Source: Hyphomicrobiales bacterium (GTDB lineage Bacteria > Pseudomonadota > Alphaproteobacteria > Rhizobiales > Rhizobiaceae). Taken from it: a DNA stretch of 60,186 bases. The first letter of the stretch is position 1. Every line of letters begins with the position of its first letter. Below the pieces are notes generated by a model. The model did not search any database. It worked only from the letters and a program-made list of their open reading frames with translations, and was not told the DNA's origin. The position numbers and the translations under genes are program-made. Below are positions 17,962 to 27,282 of this stretch, piece by piece. The stretch spans positions 1 to 60,186 of the forward strand of contig UCCA01000053.1 in NCBI GenBank assembly GCA_900470805.1, in the 5' to 3' direction.

Positions 17962-18707
17962 ACGATGCGCCACCAGACGTATTTCCTCTCGATGAGTGCA
18001 AGGAGACCATAGAGCAACGCGCCCAGCAGTCCGCAGATGACGATCAGGACCCAGACGCGTTCCACCTGCTCGAAGTAGAGCGCCTGCAGCAGCATGACGC
18101 CGAGCCCGACGCTGTCGCCGAACCATTCGCCGACGATGGCGCCGACCAGGCTCAGCGATACGCCGAGCTTGAGGCCGGTGAAGATGGAAGGCATCGCGGT
18201 CGGCAGCGCCAGACGCCAGAAAATCTGGGCCTTCGAGGCGCCGAAGCTGAGGAACAGATCGACTCGCTTTTCATCGACCATCTGCAAGCCGCGCAGGGTG
18301 GCGACGGCAACCGGGAAGAAGGTCAGGTAAAGCGCGATGGCGACCTTGGCGAGGATACTGTTGCCGAACCAGATGACGACGATCGCGCCGAATGCGATGA
18401 CGGGAACGCTCTGAAGGGCGACGAACAGCGGCAATATGGAACGCTCGAGAAAGCGGCTCCAGGTAAAGACGATGCCGAAGGCAACGCCCAGCGCTACGCC
18501 GGCAACGAAACCGAGCGCGGTTTCGATGAGGGTCCGCAGGAAGCTGTACCAGAGTTCCAGGCTCACCGAAGCCGCATCGGCGACAACGCGCCCGAGCGGA
18601 GGAAGATAGCGTGGCGGTACATTCAATAGCGGAACCAACACCAGCCAGGCGAGAAGCGCTAGCACGATGCCGGCGGCCGGGTGGCCGAGTAAGAGGCGTG
18701 GTCTCAT
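17958..18707 (-). CDS. NitT/TauT-type ABC importer A, permease 1
   Basis: Inner-membrane permease, 249 residues, of the same family as its downstream partner and as the two permeases at 37837-39389. It has an N-terminal helix (GIVLALLAWLVLVPLLNV), the PPRYLPPLGRVVADA segment found near the start of TauC/SsuC-like proteins and the EAA loop KRVDLFLSFGASKAQIFWRLALPTA. GGAG lies six bases before the ATG. Two different permeases imply a heterodimeric channel. Confidence 0.88.
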   Translation of the reverse strand: MRPRLLLGHPAAGIVLALLAWLVLVPLLNVPPRYLPPLGRVVADAASVSLELWYSFLRTLIETALGFVAGVALGVAFGIVFTWSRFLERSILPLFVALQSVPVIAFGAIVVIWFGNSILAKVAIALYLTFFPVAVATLRGLQMVDEKRVDLFLSFGASKAQIFWRLALPTAMPSIFTGLKLGVSLSLVGAIVGEWFGDSVGLGVMLLQALYFEQVERVWVLIVICGLLGALLYGLLALIERKYVWWRIV

Positions 18708-18814
18708 GGAAACTCCAAGCGTGGGACAAGCGACGGGAAGTTGCCGCTTGCCGTGGCGCCCTGCCCGAATGGTCCGGCCAGGGCCACGACGTCTGCTGAT
18801 ATGCGAGGCCTGAA

Positions 18815-19822
18815 TTACATCGACTTCGCGGAGGCGGGGGTCTTCGCCCAGAAGGTCTGGTCGAAGGCAGCATCGAGAGCGACCGGCTTCTTCAACGCCT
18901 TGAATTCGATCAGGCTGTCGTGGACCGCCTTGATCGATGCCATGTCGATCGCCCCCAGGCCTTGGCTACCGCCCAGCTTGGCGCGCATCAGCGTCTCGAT
19001 CTCGTCAAGCATCAGCTCCTGATGCTTGCGATCGAGGCCGGAGCCTGCCGCCATGATGATATCGGTGGCTTCCGCCTTGTTCTCGAAAGCGTACTTCCAG
19101 CCTTTGAGCGTCGCATCGAGGAAGGCCTGAACCACTTCCGGCTTTTCCTTGATCATCTTTTCCGAGGTGACGATAGAATCCTGCTGCGTGGTGACGCCGG
19201 AATCGTCGGGCAGGAAGGTCTTGATGTTGTTGATGCCCTGTTCCTTCAGCGTGTTCAGTTCGTTGTAGAGCGTCACGGTCGCAACATCGTACTGCTTGTC
19301 GATGAAGGGCTGCATCGAGAAGGGCTGCGAGACGACGTTGACGTCGCTCTGCGACAGTCCCTCGTGCGCGAGTACGGAATAGAGCGTGAACTGCGGGCCG
19401 GTCATCCAGGTCGCGACCGACTTGCCCTTGAAGTCCTTGACCGAGTTGATGCCGGAATTGTCGTAGGTGACATAGGCGAACGGCGTCATTTGCTGCGACA
19501 TGCCGATGCAGATCAGCGGCAGCCCCTTTTCGCGGGCGTAAAGAACGCCTTCCGTACCGCTGGCGATGCCGAAGGTATCGGCGCCGGAGGCAACCAGTGT
19601 CTCGACGTTGATGTTCGGGCCGCCCGGGCTGATCGTCGCGTCGAGGCCGGCGTCCTTGTAGAAGCCTTTTGCCTTGGCGACGTAGACGCCGGCGAACTGC
19701 GCCTGGGCGACCCACTTGAGACGGATCGATACGGCTTCCGCCGCATGGGCGGTGACGGAACCGCCAAATGCGGCGGCGAGAAGTGCGATTGAGACGACAC
19801 CATGCTTAAAAGAGCGTTTCAT
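18815..19822 (-). CDS. NMT1/THI5-like ABC importer A, periplasmic binding protein
   Basis: 335-residue binding protein with signal peptide (SIALLAAAFGGSVTAHA, residues 10-26). The start is the methionine of MKRSFKHGVV, with GGGGAAG upstream. The mature N-terminus IRLKWVAQAQFAGVYVAKAKGFYKDAGLD and the PGGPN motif are typical of the THI5/NMT1 superfamily, whose known bacterial members bind thiamine-pyrimidine precursors, riboflavin and other heterocycles. It is clearly paralogous to the protein at 36815 (shared GADTFG, KGLP, FKGK, KPE(V/L)V segments in the same order). The gene has a sigma54-type promoter 39 bases upstream of the ATG. Ligand unknown. Confidence 0.9.
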   Translation of the reverse strand: MKRSFKHGVVSIALLAAAFGGSVTAHAAEAVSIRLKWVAQAQFAGVYVAKAKGFYKDAGLDATISPGGPNINVETLVASGADTFGIASGTEGVLYAREKGLPLICIGMSQQMTPFAYVTYDNSGINSVKDFKGKSVATWMTGPQFTLYSVLAHEGLSQSDVNVVSQPFSMQPFIDKQYDVATVTLYNELNTLKEQGINNIKTFLPDDSGVTTQQDSIVTSEKMIKEKPEVVQAFLDATLKGWKYAFENKAEATDIIMAAGSGLDRKHQELMLDEIETLMRAKLGGSQGLGAIDMASIKAVHDSLIEFKALKKPVALDAAFDQTFWAKTPASAKSM

Positions 19823-19860
19823 GATATTGCTTCCCCTATTTGTGTATGCAGAAAGCGTTT

Positions 19861-19877
19861 TGCAATATACATGCCAA
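19861..19877 (-). promoter_or_regulatory. sigma54 (-24/-12) promoter for importer A
   Basis: Read on the minus strand the site is TTGGCATGTATATTGCA. Against the RpoN consensus YTGGCACGRNNNTTGCW it keeps the -24 GG, the -12 GC and TTGCA at exact spacing. It differs at the C after TGGCA and at the purine. It lies 39 bases from the SBP-A start codon, leaving a short leader. No enhancer-binding activator gene is seen in the window. Confidence 0.65.
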
Positions 19878-20060
19878 CCCGAAAATCGATGTTTGAAGCA
19901 AAGATCGCGCTGTTTCGATTTAGCGTGGCGCATAATCCGGCCAGATTCAGATTACAAAATGCAGCAGATGCCTAATATGTATTCATTTTTGACAAATGTG
20001 ATTTTTTAGGCTGAATTGCGTGCACGTCTATCGTATCGAACATGCAAAAGAGGATGACTG

Positions 20061-21480
20061 ATGAGTAATGAGACCCTGTGGTCCGCGGAATTCACCCAGC
20101 TCGGGGAAGCGGTGAGGAGTGGCGCAGTTTCCTCCGTCGCATTGACGGAGCTCATGCTCGAGCGGATATCTGCGCATGACGGCGACCTGCATTCCTATGC
20201 CGCGGTCGCGCCGGATGTGGCCCTTGCCGCCGCGTGCAAGGCCGATGCCGAGATCGAGGCCGGCAACTGGCGCGGGCCGCTGCATGGCATTCCGCTCGCG
20301 GTGAAGGATGCCTTCGCGACCGTCGACATTCCGACGGGCTTCGGCAGCCCTGTCTTCGCTGGGCAGGAGATACGCGAGGAATCGACCGCGACGGCGCGTC
20401 TGCGGGCAGCGGGTGCCGTGATGCTTGGCAAGCTGACGTTGACCGAAGGCGTCTATGCCGATCACCATCCGTCGATCATACCGCCGATCAATCCTTTCGG
20501 CGCGGCGCACTGGACCGGAACATCGTCATCGGGTTCGGGCGTGGCGGTCACGTCGGGCCTTGCCTATGCCACGCTCGGCACCGACACGGGCGGCTCCATT
20601 CGCTTGCCGTCGTCCTGCTGCGGCGTCGTCGGCATCAAGCCGACATGGGGGCGCGTGAGCCGCCACGGCGTCTTTCCGCTTGCGAACTCTCTCGATCACG
20701 TCGGGCCGATGGCCCGCAGCGTGGCCGACGCGGCAGCCCTTCGGCGCCATCGCCGGGCCTGATACGGCGGATGCAACGGCAGCACAGGTTCCCGTCGATG
20801 ACTATCTCGCCGCTGCTCTGTCCGCCGATGTCAACGGCCTGACGATCGGCATCGATCGGGCCTTCATCGCGTCACGCGCGACGGACGAGGTGGTGGCGTC
20901 GATCGAGGCGGCGGTCGAGGTGATGCGCGGGCTCGGCGCCCGTTTCGTGGATGTCAGCTTTCCCGATCCCGATCTGGTGCTGCGCGGCTGGGCCGTGCAG
21001 TGCGCGGTCGAATGCGCGATGGCGCACGAAGCGACTTATCCGGCGCGCAAGGCGGAGTATGGCGAGCGGATGTCCGCCCTGCTCGAGCGCGGCCGCTCCC
21101 ATACGGCACGCGACATGGCGGTAGCGCTGGAGGATCGCCGCGAATTCAACGGCCGGATCGCGTGCATGTTCCCATATATCGACCTGCTCATGGTGCCCGG
21201 ACTGCCGGTTGCCGGCCCCTCGTTGGAGTTCATGTCATCGCTCGGCGAAGACCCCGCCGCGATCCTTGCGATCGGGCCGTTCACGGCGCCCTTCGACGTT
21301 TGCGGCTACCCGACGATCACCATGCCGTGCGGTGAGAGCACCAAGGGCATTCCTGTCGGCTTCCAGTTCGTCGGTCGCCCCTTCGCCGAGGCTTTGCTGT
21401 GCCGGGCAGGCGGAGCCTACCAGACGAAGACGTCGTTTCACCGCAGACGTCCGACGCTTCGGGGCCAGGTTTCGGAGTGA
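20061..21480 (+). pseudogene. amidase-signature enzyme, frameshifted
   Basis: Amidase signature family, which hydrolyses amides with a Ser-cisSer-Lys triad. The first frame (20061-20762) carries K82 (AVKDAF), the serine cluster of GTSSSGSG (155-159) and the nucleophile S179 (GTDTGGSIR), then runs out of homology at VADAAAL. The second frame (to 21480) resumes with GAIAGPDTADATAAQVPVDDY and contains the rest of the family, including FTAPFDVCGYPTITMPCG and PVGFQFVGRPF. The shift is at about 20739-20743 and fits one extra base or loss of two or five bases. AGAGGA lies six bases before the ATG. It is either a broken gene or a sequence error. It is divergent from the importer A operon and would release ammonia or an amine from an imported amide. 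Confidence 0.8.
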
Positions 21481-21539
21481 GGTCGATCCCGGTCAGTAGC
21501 CGCGCAGGGGATCGACCAGAGCCTCGAGCTCTTCGCCTT

Positions 21540-22437
21540 TCAGATAGCATCGAGGTTCTTCACCAGCCGGTCCTGGAAGGCCTGATCCTGATCGCCGCCG
21601 GCCCAAGAGATATGCGGGCTTGTGAAGACATTGGGCAAGGTGTAGAGCGGGTGTCCGTCGGGCAACGGCTCCGGCGTCGTCACGTCGAGCGTCGCGCTGC
21701 CGATGTCTCCCGCAACGAATGCCGCGACTAAGGCTTCCTGATCGACAAGGCCGCCGCGCGATGTGTTGATGAGATGCAAGCCTTGCTTGGCTACGCCCAG
21801 CAGTTCAGCTCCGATCGTGCCTTCGGTCTCAGATGTCCGCGGCGCGGCGATGACGAGGTGGTCGGCGGCTGCGAAGTTCTCGTCGATCCCGGCCGCTGCG
21901 ATGCCCCGCTCACCGTCCCAGGCCGTGCGGCGGTTGACCATGACATTCATGTCGAAGGCAAGCGCCCGGCGAGCAATTGCCTGGCCGAGGCTGCCGTATC
22001 CAACAAGGCCGAGCGTCGTGCCGTAGAGGCGGCCAATGTCGTGGCGGCGCCAGTCCGCCTCGCTGCGGGCACCCGTCTCATCCAGCCGCTTCTCGGCGCG
22101 CAGTATCGCCGCGAAAACGAATTCGGCGATCGGCAGTGCGTTCAGTCCGCGCCCGCAGGTCATGACCCGATCCTGTAGCAGGGTCGGCGGATAGATCGAT
22201 GCCTGTCGTCTGCGATTGCACCCATTTCAGCCGCTCTGGAAACCACCAGTCGGGCGGCGCCTGCTTCCAGCTGGCAAAGCCTCCGGTCACAAGAATGTCG
22301 GCCTCGGGCGCGATCTTCGATGGCTCCGCCGGAGCGGAATTCTGGATCACGACCGGTCGGGAAGGATGTTCTTCGAATGCCTTGCCGAGTTCCGGACCAA
22401 GCTGGTTGAGGATCACGGGGCGTTCTGATGCGGGCAT
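21540..22437 (-). pseudogene. D-2-hydroxyacid dehydrogenase family, frameshifted
   Basis: NAD(P)-dependent D-isomer-specific 2-hydroxyacid dehydrogenase. The N-terminal part (from 22437) reads MPASERPVILNQLGPELGKAF to WVQSQTTGID. The frame is then lost, and the rest continues in another frame from YPPTLLQDRVMTCGRGLNALPIAEFV to the stop at 21540. The second part holds the nucleotide-binding GLVGYGSLGQA, the catalytic arginine of INTSRGGLVD, the TPEPLPDGHPL glutamate and the PHISWAG histidine. The shift lies at about 22190-22197 and fits one extra base or two missing. It is either decaying or a sequence error. It is the last gene of the leftward sugar-importer/hydrolase/GntR operon. Confidence 0.78.
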
Positions 22438-22500
22438 GTGTTTCCTCCTCCGCGCGACGATTGCCGCGCAGTCTCCTCGCGAGCGCGAAACTCGATCTTG

Positions 22501-23220
22501 TTACTGAGCGCGGCTCATATGCGCCGGCAGCGACGAAATGAAATCGGTGAGCTGATCGCCCAGCAGCTGAACGTGATCGCTGGCCGCCTTGCGGGCCGCT
22601 TCCGGATCACCGGCATCGATCGCGTCCATGATGCGGACGTGCTCGGTCAGCGTGCTCAGCATGCGGCCGGGCTGGTAGGTGGCGCGCATGCGGTAGGCGC
22701 CGATGCGGCGGCGAAGCTGGATCGCCTGGTCCGCAATGAAATGCGTATGGGCCGCTTCGTAGAGCTGGTCGTGGAATTTCTGGTTCACCTTGTAGAAGGC
22801 AACCGGATCGCCCGAATTGTAGGCTTCGACCAGCTCCTCGTGCACCTTGCGCATGCCGGCGCGCTCGGCGGGTGTCGCGCGGCGGGCGGCGAGCCGGGCG
22901 CAGAGGCCTTCGAGAGCCGACATCACGTCGAACATCTCGATCAGCGCCGGAATGGAGAGGAGGGCGACATGCGTGCCCTGGCGGCCGCGCGTCTCGACGA
23001 GCCCGATCGCCAGCAGCGCCTTGATCGCTTCGCGCACCGGCGTCCGCGACAGGCCGAAGCGGCGCGCGAGCTCCATCTCGTCCAGCCGCTCGCCCGGAGC
23101 GAGCCTGCCGTCCAGGATCATCTGCTCGAGCTGCTCACGCAGCTCGCCGGCGCGGGTCGGAGCGCGCATCCCGATTGCCGCCTCGGGCAGACGAGTGTCA
23201 TCCTGATCCAATGCGGTCAC
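22501..23220 (-). CDS. GntR-family transcriptional regulator (FCD domain)
   Basis: Regulator with an N-terminal winged helix (LREQLEQMILDGRLAPGERLDEMELARRFGLSRTPVREAIKAL) and a C-terminal FCD domain with a conserved NQKFHDQLY. The start is uncertain: an ATG at 23268 lacks a ribosome-binding site, the GTG at 23220 touches AGAGGA and a TTG at 23211 sits eight bases after AGGAG. It lies inside the operon that begins with the ATPase gene at 28365. It is a good candidate to bind the palindromes in the divergent region 28366-28666. Confidence 0.85.
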   Translation of the reverse strand: MTALDQDDTRLPEAAIGMRAPTRAGELREQLEQMILDGRLAPGERLDEMELARRFGLSRTPVREAIKALLAIGLVETRGRQGTHVALLSIPALIEMFDVMSALEGLCARLAARRATPAERAGMRKVHEELVEAYNSGDPVAFYKVNQKFHDQLYEAAHTHFIADQAIQLRRRIGAYRMRATYQPGRMLSTLTEHVRIMDAIDAGDPEAARKAASDHVQLLGDQLTDFISSLPAHMSRAQ

Positions 23221-23293
23221 TCCTCTCGCGGAACTGCGAATGGCCAATTTATATTTTGCTGGCGGCATTTATACTTTTCTTTTCGCTCTGCAT

Positions 23294-24126
23294 TCAATGG
23301 GTGGGAAGTGGGTATACGAGTGTAGAAAGGCAGGTTCGGAGCTTTTCCACAATCATCACGGGAGCTTCGATCATCGGAAAGTGGCCGGAGTCGTATTCGA
23401 CGACATCGGTGCTGCTGAAACAGTCCATCGGCGCCGGATCCGCCAGTCGCGCGACCCAGGCCGAATTGAGCATCACGGCGGGACAGGCGACCAGCGGCCA
23501 GCGCTCTTCCGCGTCCCAGGCAAAGAGGTCGTCCTTGATGCCAAGCGCAAAGGCGGCGGCAGCCGAGGCGATCATGCTGTCGGTGATCGACTGGCGCATC
23601 GCCTCGTCGGTGGAGGGATGCACGATGATATCGATCATGGCGCGCATGCGGCCCGCGTAGTCGCTAGCGAACTCCTCGTGGCGTCTGACGAGCTCGTCAT
23701 CGGGAACGCGGCCGTAATAGTCGCGGTCCGTCAGCGTATCGAGCCCGATCAAAGCTCTCACACGCTCCGGCGCGATGATCACCACCTCGGTCATGATCGG
23801 GCCGCCCATTGAGTGACCGATCAGCGTCGCGGCTTCGATGCCGAGATGAGCCAGGAGATGCGCGACAGCGGCACCCATCGCGCGGATCGTCTGGCCGGCT
23901 GGCGGCGGTGGGAGCATGCCGCCGAAACCAGGATGCGAGACCGCCAGCACCCGGTGATCGCGCGCCAGTTCGGGCGCGATTCCGTTCCAATGCTCGGCAT
24001 TGCCGCACCAGCCGTGGATCAGCACCAGCCAGTCGCCTTCGCTTCCGAAGACGCGATAGCCAATCGTCCGCCCATCGGGGCGTCCAGTGTCGAAAGCGGA
24101 GCGAGGCTGCGGGCCGGTGCGTTCAT
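23294..24126 (-). CDS. alpha/beta hydrolase, apparent N-terminal frameshift
   Basis: Serine hydrolase fold: oxyanion-hole LIHGWCGNAEHW, nucleophile elbow GHSMGG, a late acidic residue and the C-terminal histidine in YDSGHFPMIEAP. The ATG at 24126 lies just after the permease stop and has AAGGG seven bases upstream, but it reads in another frame (MNAPARSLAPLSTLDAP). The protein-like frame begins around DGRTIGYRVFGSEGD with no usable start codon nearby. Loss of one base between about 24060 and 24080 would join the two. The substrate is unknown. The position between a sugar-type importer and a GntR regulator suggests hydrolysis of an imported ester, lactone or carbamate-like compound. Confidence 0.7.
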
Positions 24127-24129
24127 GGC

Positions 24130-24975
24130 CTAGCCCTTGATCCCACTGGTGGTCATGCCCTGCGTGAAATACTTCTGCAGCAGCAGGAAGAGCAGGATGA
24201 GCGGAACGGTCGCGACAGTCGCGCCGGCAAAGGTTTCGCCCCAATTCGGCAGCTGCGTCGGCGAGCCCTGCTGGGCGATCGCCACCTGGATGACCTGGAT
24301 TGCCGGATCCTGGATGATGACGAGCGGCCAAAGGAAGCTGTTCCACGAAAACAGAAAGGTGATGAGGCCGAGGGTCAGCATCGGCACCTTCACGTTCGGC
24401 AGCACGATCGAAAAGAAGATGCGCACATGACCGGCGCCATCAATCCGCGCGGCGTCCTCGAGCTCGACCGGCAGTTCCTCGAACGCCTGCTTCAGCAGGA
24501 ACAGGCCGAACGGGCTGGCGATCCAGGGGATCATGACGCCGAGCAGCGTGTTGGAGAGGCCGAGGCCGGAAACCACCTGATAGAGCGGCACCATCATCGC
24601 CTCGATCGGCAACAGGAAAGTGAGGAGGATCAGCACGAAAACGATCTTCGCGCCGGGGAAGCGGATGCGCGTCAGCGAATAGGCGGCCATCGAGCAGAGC
24701 AGCAGCGTCAGCGCCACTTGTCCGCCGGCAACGATGGCGGTGTTCATCAGCGCTGTCAGCACATTGGTGCGCTCGAACAGCGTGCGATAATTCTCGAACG
24801 TTCCCTCGACGGGCAGGAAGGCGCGCCAGGAGAGCGGCGTGACGTCGTTGAACAGCGTCAACTGGTTCTTGAAGGACGACGAGACGATCCAGGCGTAGGG
24901 TGCCAGGAAGCAGCACAGGATGACGACAATGACGAGGGCGACCATGGCGCCGCGCCTAAGATGTTGCTTCTTCAT
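24130..24975 (-). CDS. sugar-type ABC importer, permease (MalG-like)
   Basis: Inner-membrane permease, 281 residues, six hydrophobic helices. The EAA loop is VELEDAARIDGAGHVRIFFSIVLPN and the C-terminus ends in QKYFTQGMTTSGIKG, both usual for the MalG branch of carbohydrate importers. It follows its MalF-like partner by one base and precedes the alpha/beta hydrolase gene by three bases, so the operon is tightly packed. Confidence 0.9.
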   Translation of the reverse strand: MKKQHLRRGAMVALVIVVILCCFLAPYAWIVSSSFKNQLTLFNDVTPLSWRAFLPVEGTFENYRTLFERTNVLTALMNTAIVAGGQVALTLLLCSMAAYSLTRIRFPGAKIVFVLILLTFLLPIEAMMVPLYQVVSGLGLSNTLLGVMIPWIASPFGLFLLKQAFEELPVELEDAARIDGAGHVRIFFSIVLPNVKVPMLTLGLITFLFSWNSFLWPLVIIQDPAIQVIQVAIAQQGSPTQLPNWGETFAGATVATVPLILLFLLLQKYFTQGMTTSGIKG

Positions 24976-24976
24976 G

Positions 24977-25915
24977 TCAGTAATTCCAGCGAGAGCGCAG
25001 CAGGGTCATCTGCGCCATGGAGATAGCCAGCACCACGAGCAGCAGCGCCACGGACAGCGCGGAGGCATAGCCGGCCTGCTGCATGATGAAGGCGCTGTTG
25101 TAGATGTGGTAGACGATCAGGTTGGTACTGTCCTGCGGGCCGCCCTGGGTCATCAGGTAGGCCGGCGCGAAGGCCTGAAGCGAAAATACCGTCATGATGA
25201 CGACAACGAAAAGCGTCGTGCGGGAGAGGAGCGGGATCGTCACATTCCAGAGAACCTGGCGGCGGGTGGCGCCGTCGATACGGGCAGCCTCCGTCAGTTC
25301 CACCGGCAGGCCCTGCAGACCGGCCAGGAAGAGGATGGCGCCGAAACCGACCTGCTGCCAGAGCGTCATGGCGATCAGGGCCGGAAGCGCTTGGCTCGTC
25401 GAGGTGAGGAAGGGCTGGTTGCCGATGCCGACGATGTTCAGCACGCCGTTGATCAGGCCGTTCGAGGGGTCGAGCAGGAAGGACCACATGGTGGCGACGA
25501 CAACGGAGGAGGTCACGACCGGCAGCATGATCATGGTGCGGACGAGGCCACGCGCCGGCAGCTTCGAATTGAGAAACAATGCCAGCGAGAAGGCCACCGG
25601 GATGACGAAGACGACGACGCCGAGCGCGAAGAGGAAGGTGACGCCGAAGGATACGGCTGCATCGTCGTAATCGATCATGTCGGTGAAGTTGCGCAACCCG
25701 ACGAACTTGGCGGCGGCCGGGTTGAGCAGGGAGTAGTCATAGACGCTGTTGCGGGCCATGACGAGCAAGGGCAGGTACTGGAAGACCAGCAACAGGATCA
25801 TGAACGGCGCAAGGAAGCCGGCCGCAAACAGCCAATCGCGCTTCTGCCGCTTCGTAGCGGGCTTTCGCGTTTTTGGTTTGGCCGAAGCCGTGGGTAGGGT
25901 ATTCGAGACCGACAT
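24977..25915 (-). CDS. sugar-type ABC importer, permease (MalF-like)
   Basis: Inner-membrane permease, 312 residues from the ATG of MSVSNTLPTASAKPK. A TTG four codons upstream (25927) is the alternative. A basic N-terminal cytoplasmic stretch (KPKTRKPATKRQKRD) precedes the first helix. The EAA loop is VELTEAARIDGATRRQVLWNVTIPL. It forms the channel with the permease at 24130. Confidence 0.9.
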   Translation of the reverse strand: MSVSNTLPTASAKPKTRKPATKRQKRDWLFAAGFLAPFMILLLVFQYLPLLVMARNSVYDYSLLNPAAAKFVGLRNFTDMIDYDDAAVSFGVTFLFALGVVVFVIPVAFSLALFLNSKLPARGLVRTMIMLPVVTSSVVVATMWSFLLDPSNGLINGVLNIVGIGNQPFLTSTSQALPALIAMTLWQQVGFGAILFLAGLQGLPVELTEAARIDGATRRQVLWNVTIPLLSRTTLFVVVIMTVFSLQAFAPAYLMTQGGPQDSTNLIVYHIYNSAFIMQQAGYASALSVALLLVVLAISMAQMTLLRSRWNY

Positions 25916-25930
25916 TCTTGCGTCCAATGC

Positions 25931-27235
25931 TTAGCGATCGAGGACTCGCTGTACTTTCTTCTCGGCGTCCGCCATCAGGTCGGCCGGATCGCCGCCGAAG
26001 GCCACGGCACGCAGAGCATCGGTAACGAGCTTGTCGTACTGGGCGAACTTCGGACCCGGAGGACGCGGCTGGCCCCATTCCTGCAACTGGTCGACGAAGA
26101 CCTTCATCGGATAGGCGTTGTAGGTCTCGAAGCGTGGGAACAGGCTCTTCAGTGTCGGCAGATTGCCGCGCTGGCTGACGTTCATGTAGGCGTATTCCCC
26201 CGTGGACATGTCGACCACGAACTTGGCCGCGATATCGGGATGCTTGGAACGCGCCGTGGCGCCGATCGTGGTCGAGCCTGTGTGGACGATCGGGGTCTTG
26301 AAGTAGGGGATCGGGGTGATGCCCCACTCGATCTTCGGATCCTTGATTAACGCGCTGCCGGCGGCCGGCGTATCGATGTAGAAGCAGGCCTTGCCGTCGA
26401 AGAAGGCGTTCGGAATGCCGACCTTGGGCGCAACCCCTTCGGAGTTGAACAGCGACTGGTAGAACTTCAGCGCTTCGATCGCCTCCGGCGTGTTCAGGTA
26501 TCCCTCGACCGACTTGCCGTCCTTGGAGAGCGCCCAGAAGGTCTTGTAGGCGGAGCTTTCCGGAGCGGCCTTGGGGTCGCCGGCGGAGCGCTGGTAGATC
26601 AGGTCCTGGTAGACGAGGCCGGGCTGGCCGTTGCCGAAGCGGGTCGGGCCGAGACCCCAGACGCTCGGTGCGCCGGCAGGGCCCTGCTGGCAGGCCTTGA
26701 AGGCAGCCAGTGCCTCCGGCCAGGTCCAGGCCTTGTCGAGCGTCTGCGGCGGCTTGATGCCGGCGGCTTCGACGAGCTTCTTGTTGTAGTACATGGCGAC
26801 CGTGGTCTGCTCGATGCCGGGCGAATAGACCTCGCCTTCGTAGCTGTGCTCGGCCCTGGTCGCGGGAAGGATGTCCTCGTCCCAGCCCTTCGGCAGGTAC
26901 TTGGTGATGGGTAGCAGGATGCCGGAGGCTGCGTAGGACTGGGTGTTCGGACCGTCGTAAACCAGCACGTCAGGCGGGTTGGAGCTTGCTGCCTGAACGG
27001 AGATGGTGTCGGCAAGCTGGGCAAAGGGGACTTCGTTGATCTCGAACTTGACGCAGGGATTTTCCTTCTGCCAGGCTTCCATCGGGGCCGGATAGGGGTA
27101 GTTCCCCGGCGTGCGCAGAATGCGCAGCGTCGCGGCCTCGCCGGTGCATGCAGCGCTGTCCTGGGCAAATGCGCCAGTGCCGCCAAGCGCGGTGGCGCCA
27201 AGCAGGCCGGCGAGAAAGAGTATGCGGGCATTCAT
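25931..27235 (-). CDS. sugar-type ABC importer, periplasmic binding protein
   Basis: Family 1 extracellular binding protein, 434 residues, signal peptide 1-24 (LFLAGLLGATALGGTGAFA). The middle holds typical elements TVAMYYNKKLVEAAGIKPP and WTWPEALAAFKACQQ, with a late GSTTIGATARSKHPDIAAKFV. AGGAG lies upstream of the ATG. The ligand is probably a carbohydrate or glycoside. With a nucleoside hydrolase in the divergent operon, an N-glycoside is a reasonable guess but only a guess. Confidence 0.9.
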   Translation of the reverse strand: MNARILFLAGLLGATALGGTGAFAQDSAACTGEAATLRILRTPGNYPYPAPMEAWQKENPCVKFEINEVPFAQLADTISVQAASSNPPDVLVYDGPNTQSYAASGILLPITKYLPKGWDEDILPATRAEHSYEGEVYSPGIEQTTVAMYYNKKLVEAAGIKPPQTLDKAWTWPEALAAFKACQQGPAGAPSVWGLGPTRFGNGQPGLVYQDLIYQRSAGDPKAAPESSAYKTFWALSKDGKSVEGYLNTPEAIEALKFYQSLFNSEGVAPKVGIPNAFFDGKACFYIDTPAAGSALIKDPKIEWGITPIPYFKTPIVHTGSTTIGATARSKHPDIAAKFVVDMSTGEYAYMNVSQRGNLPTLKSLFPRFETYNAYPMKVFVDQLQEWGQPRPPGPKFAQYDKLVTDALRAVAFGGDPADLMADAEKKVQRVLDR

Positions 27236-27282
27236 CAGCTGTTCTCCTTGATTTTTAGGTCGTCGTGCAGGCGGTGGTCGCG

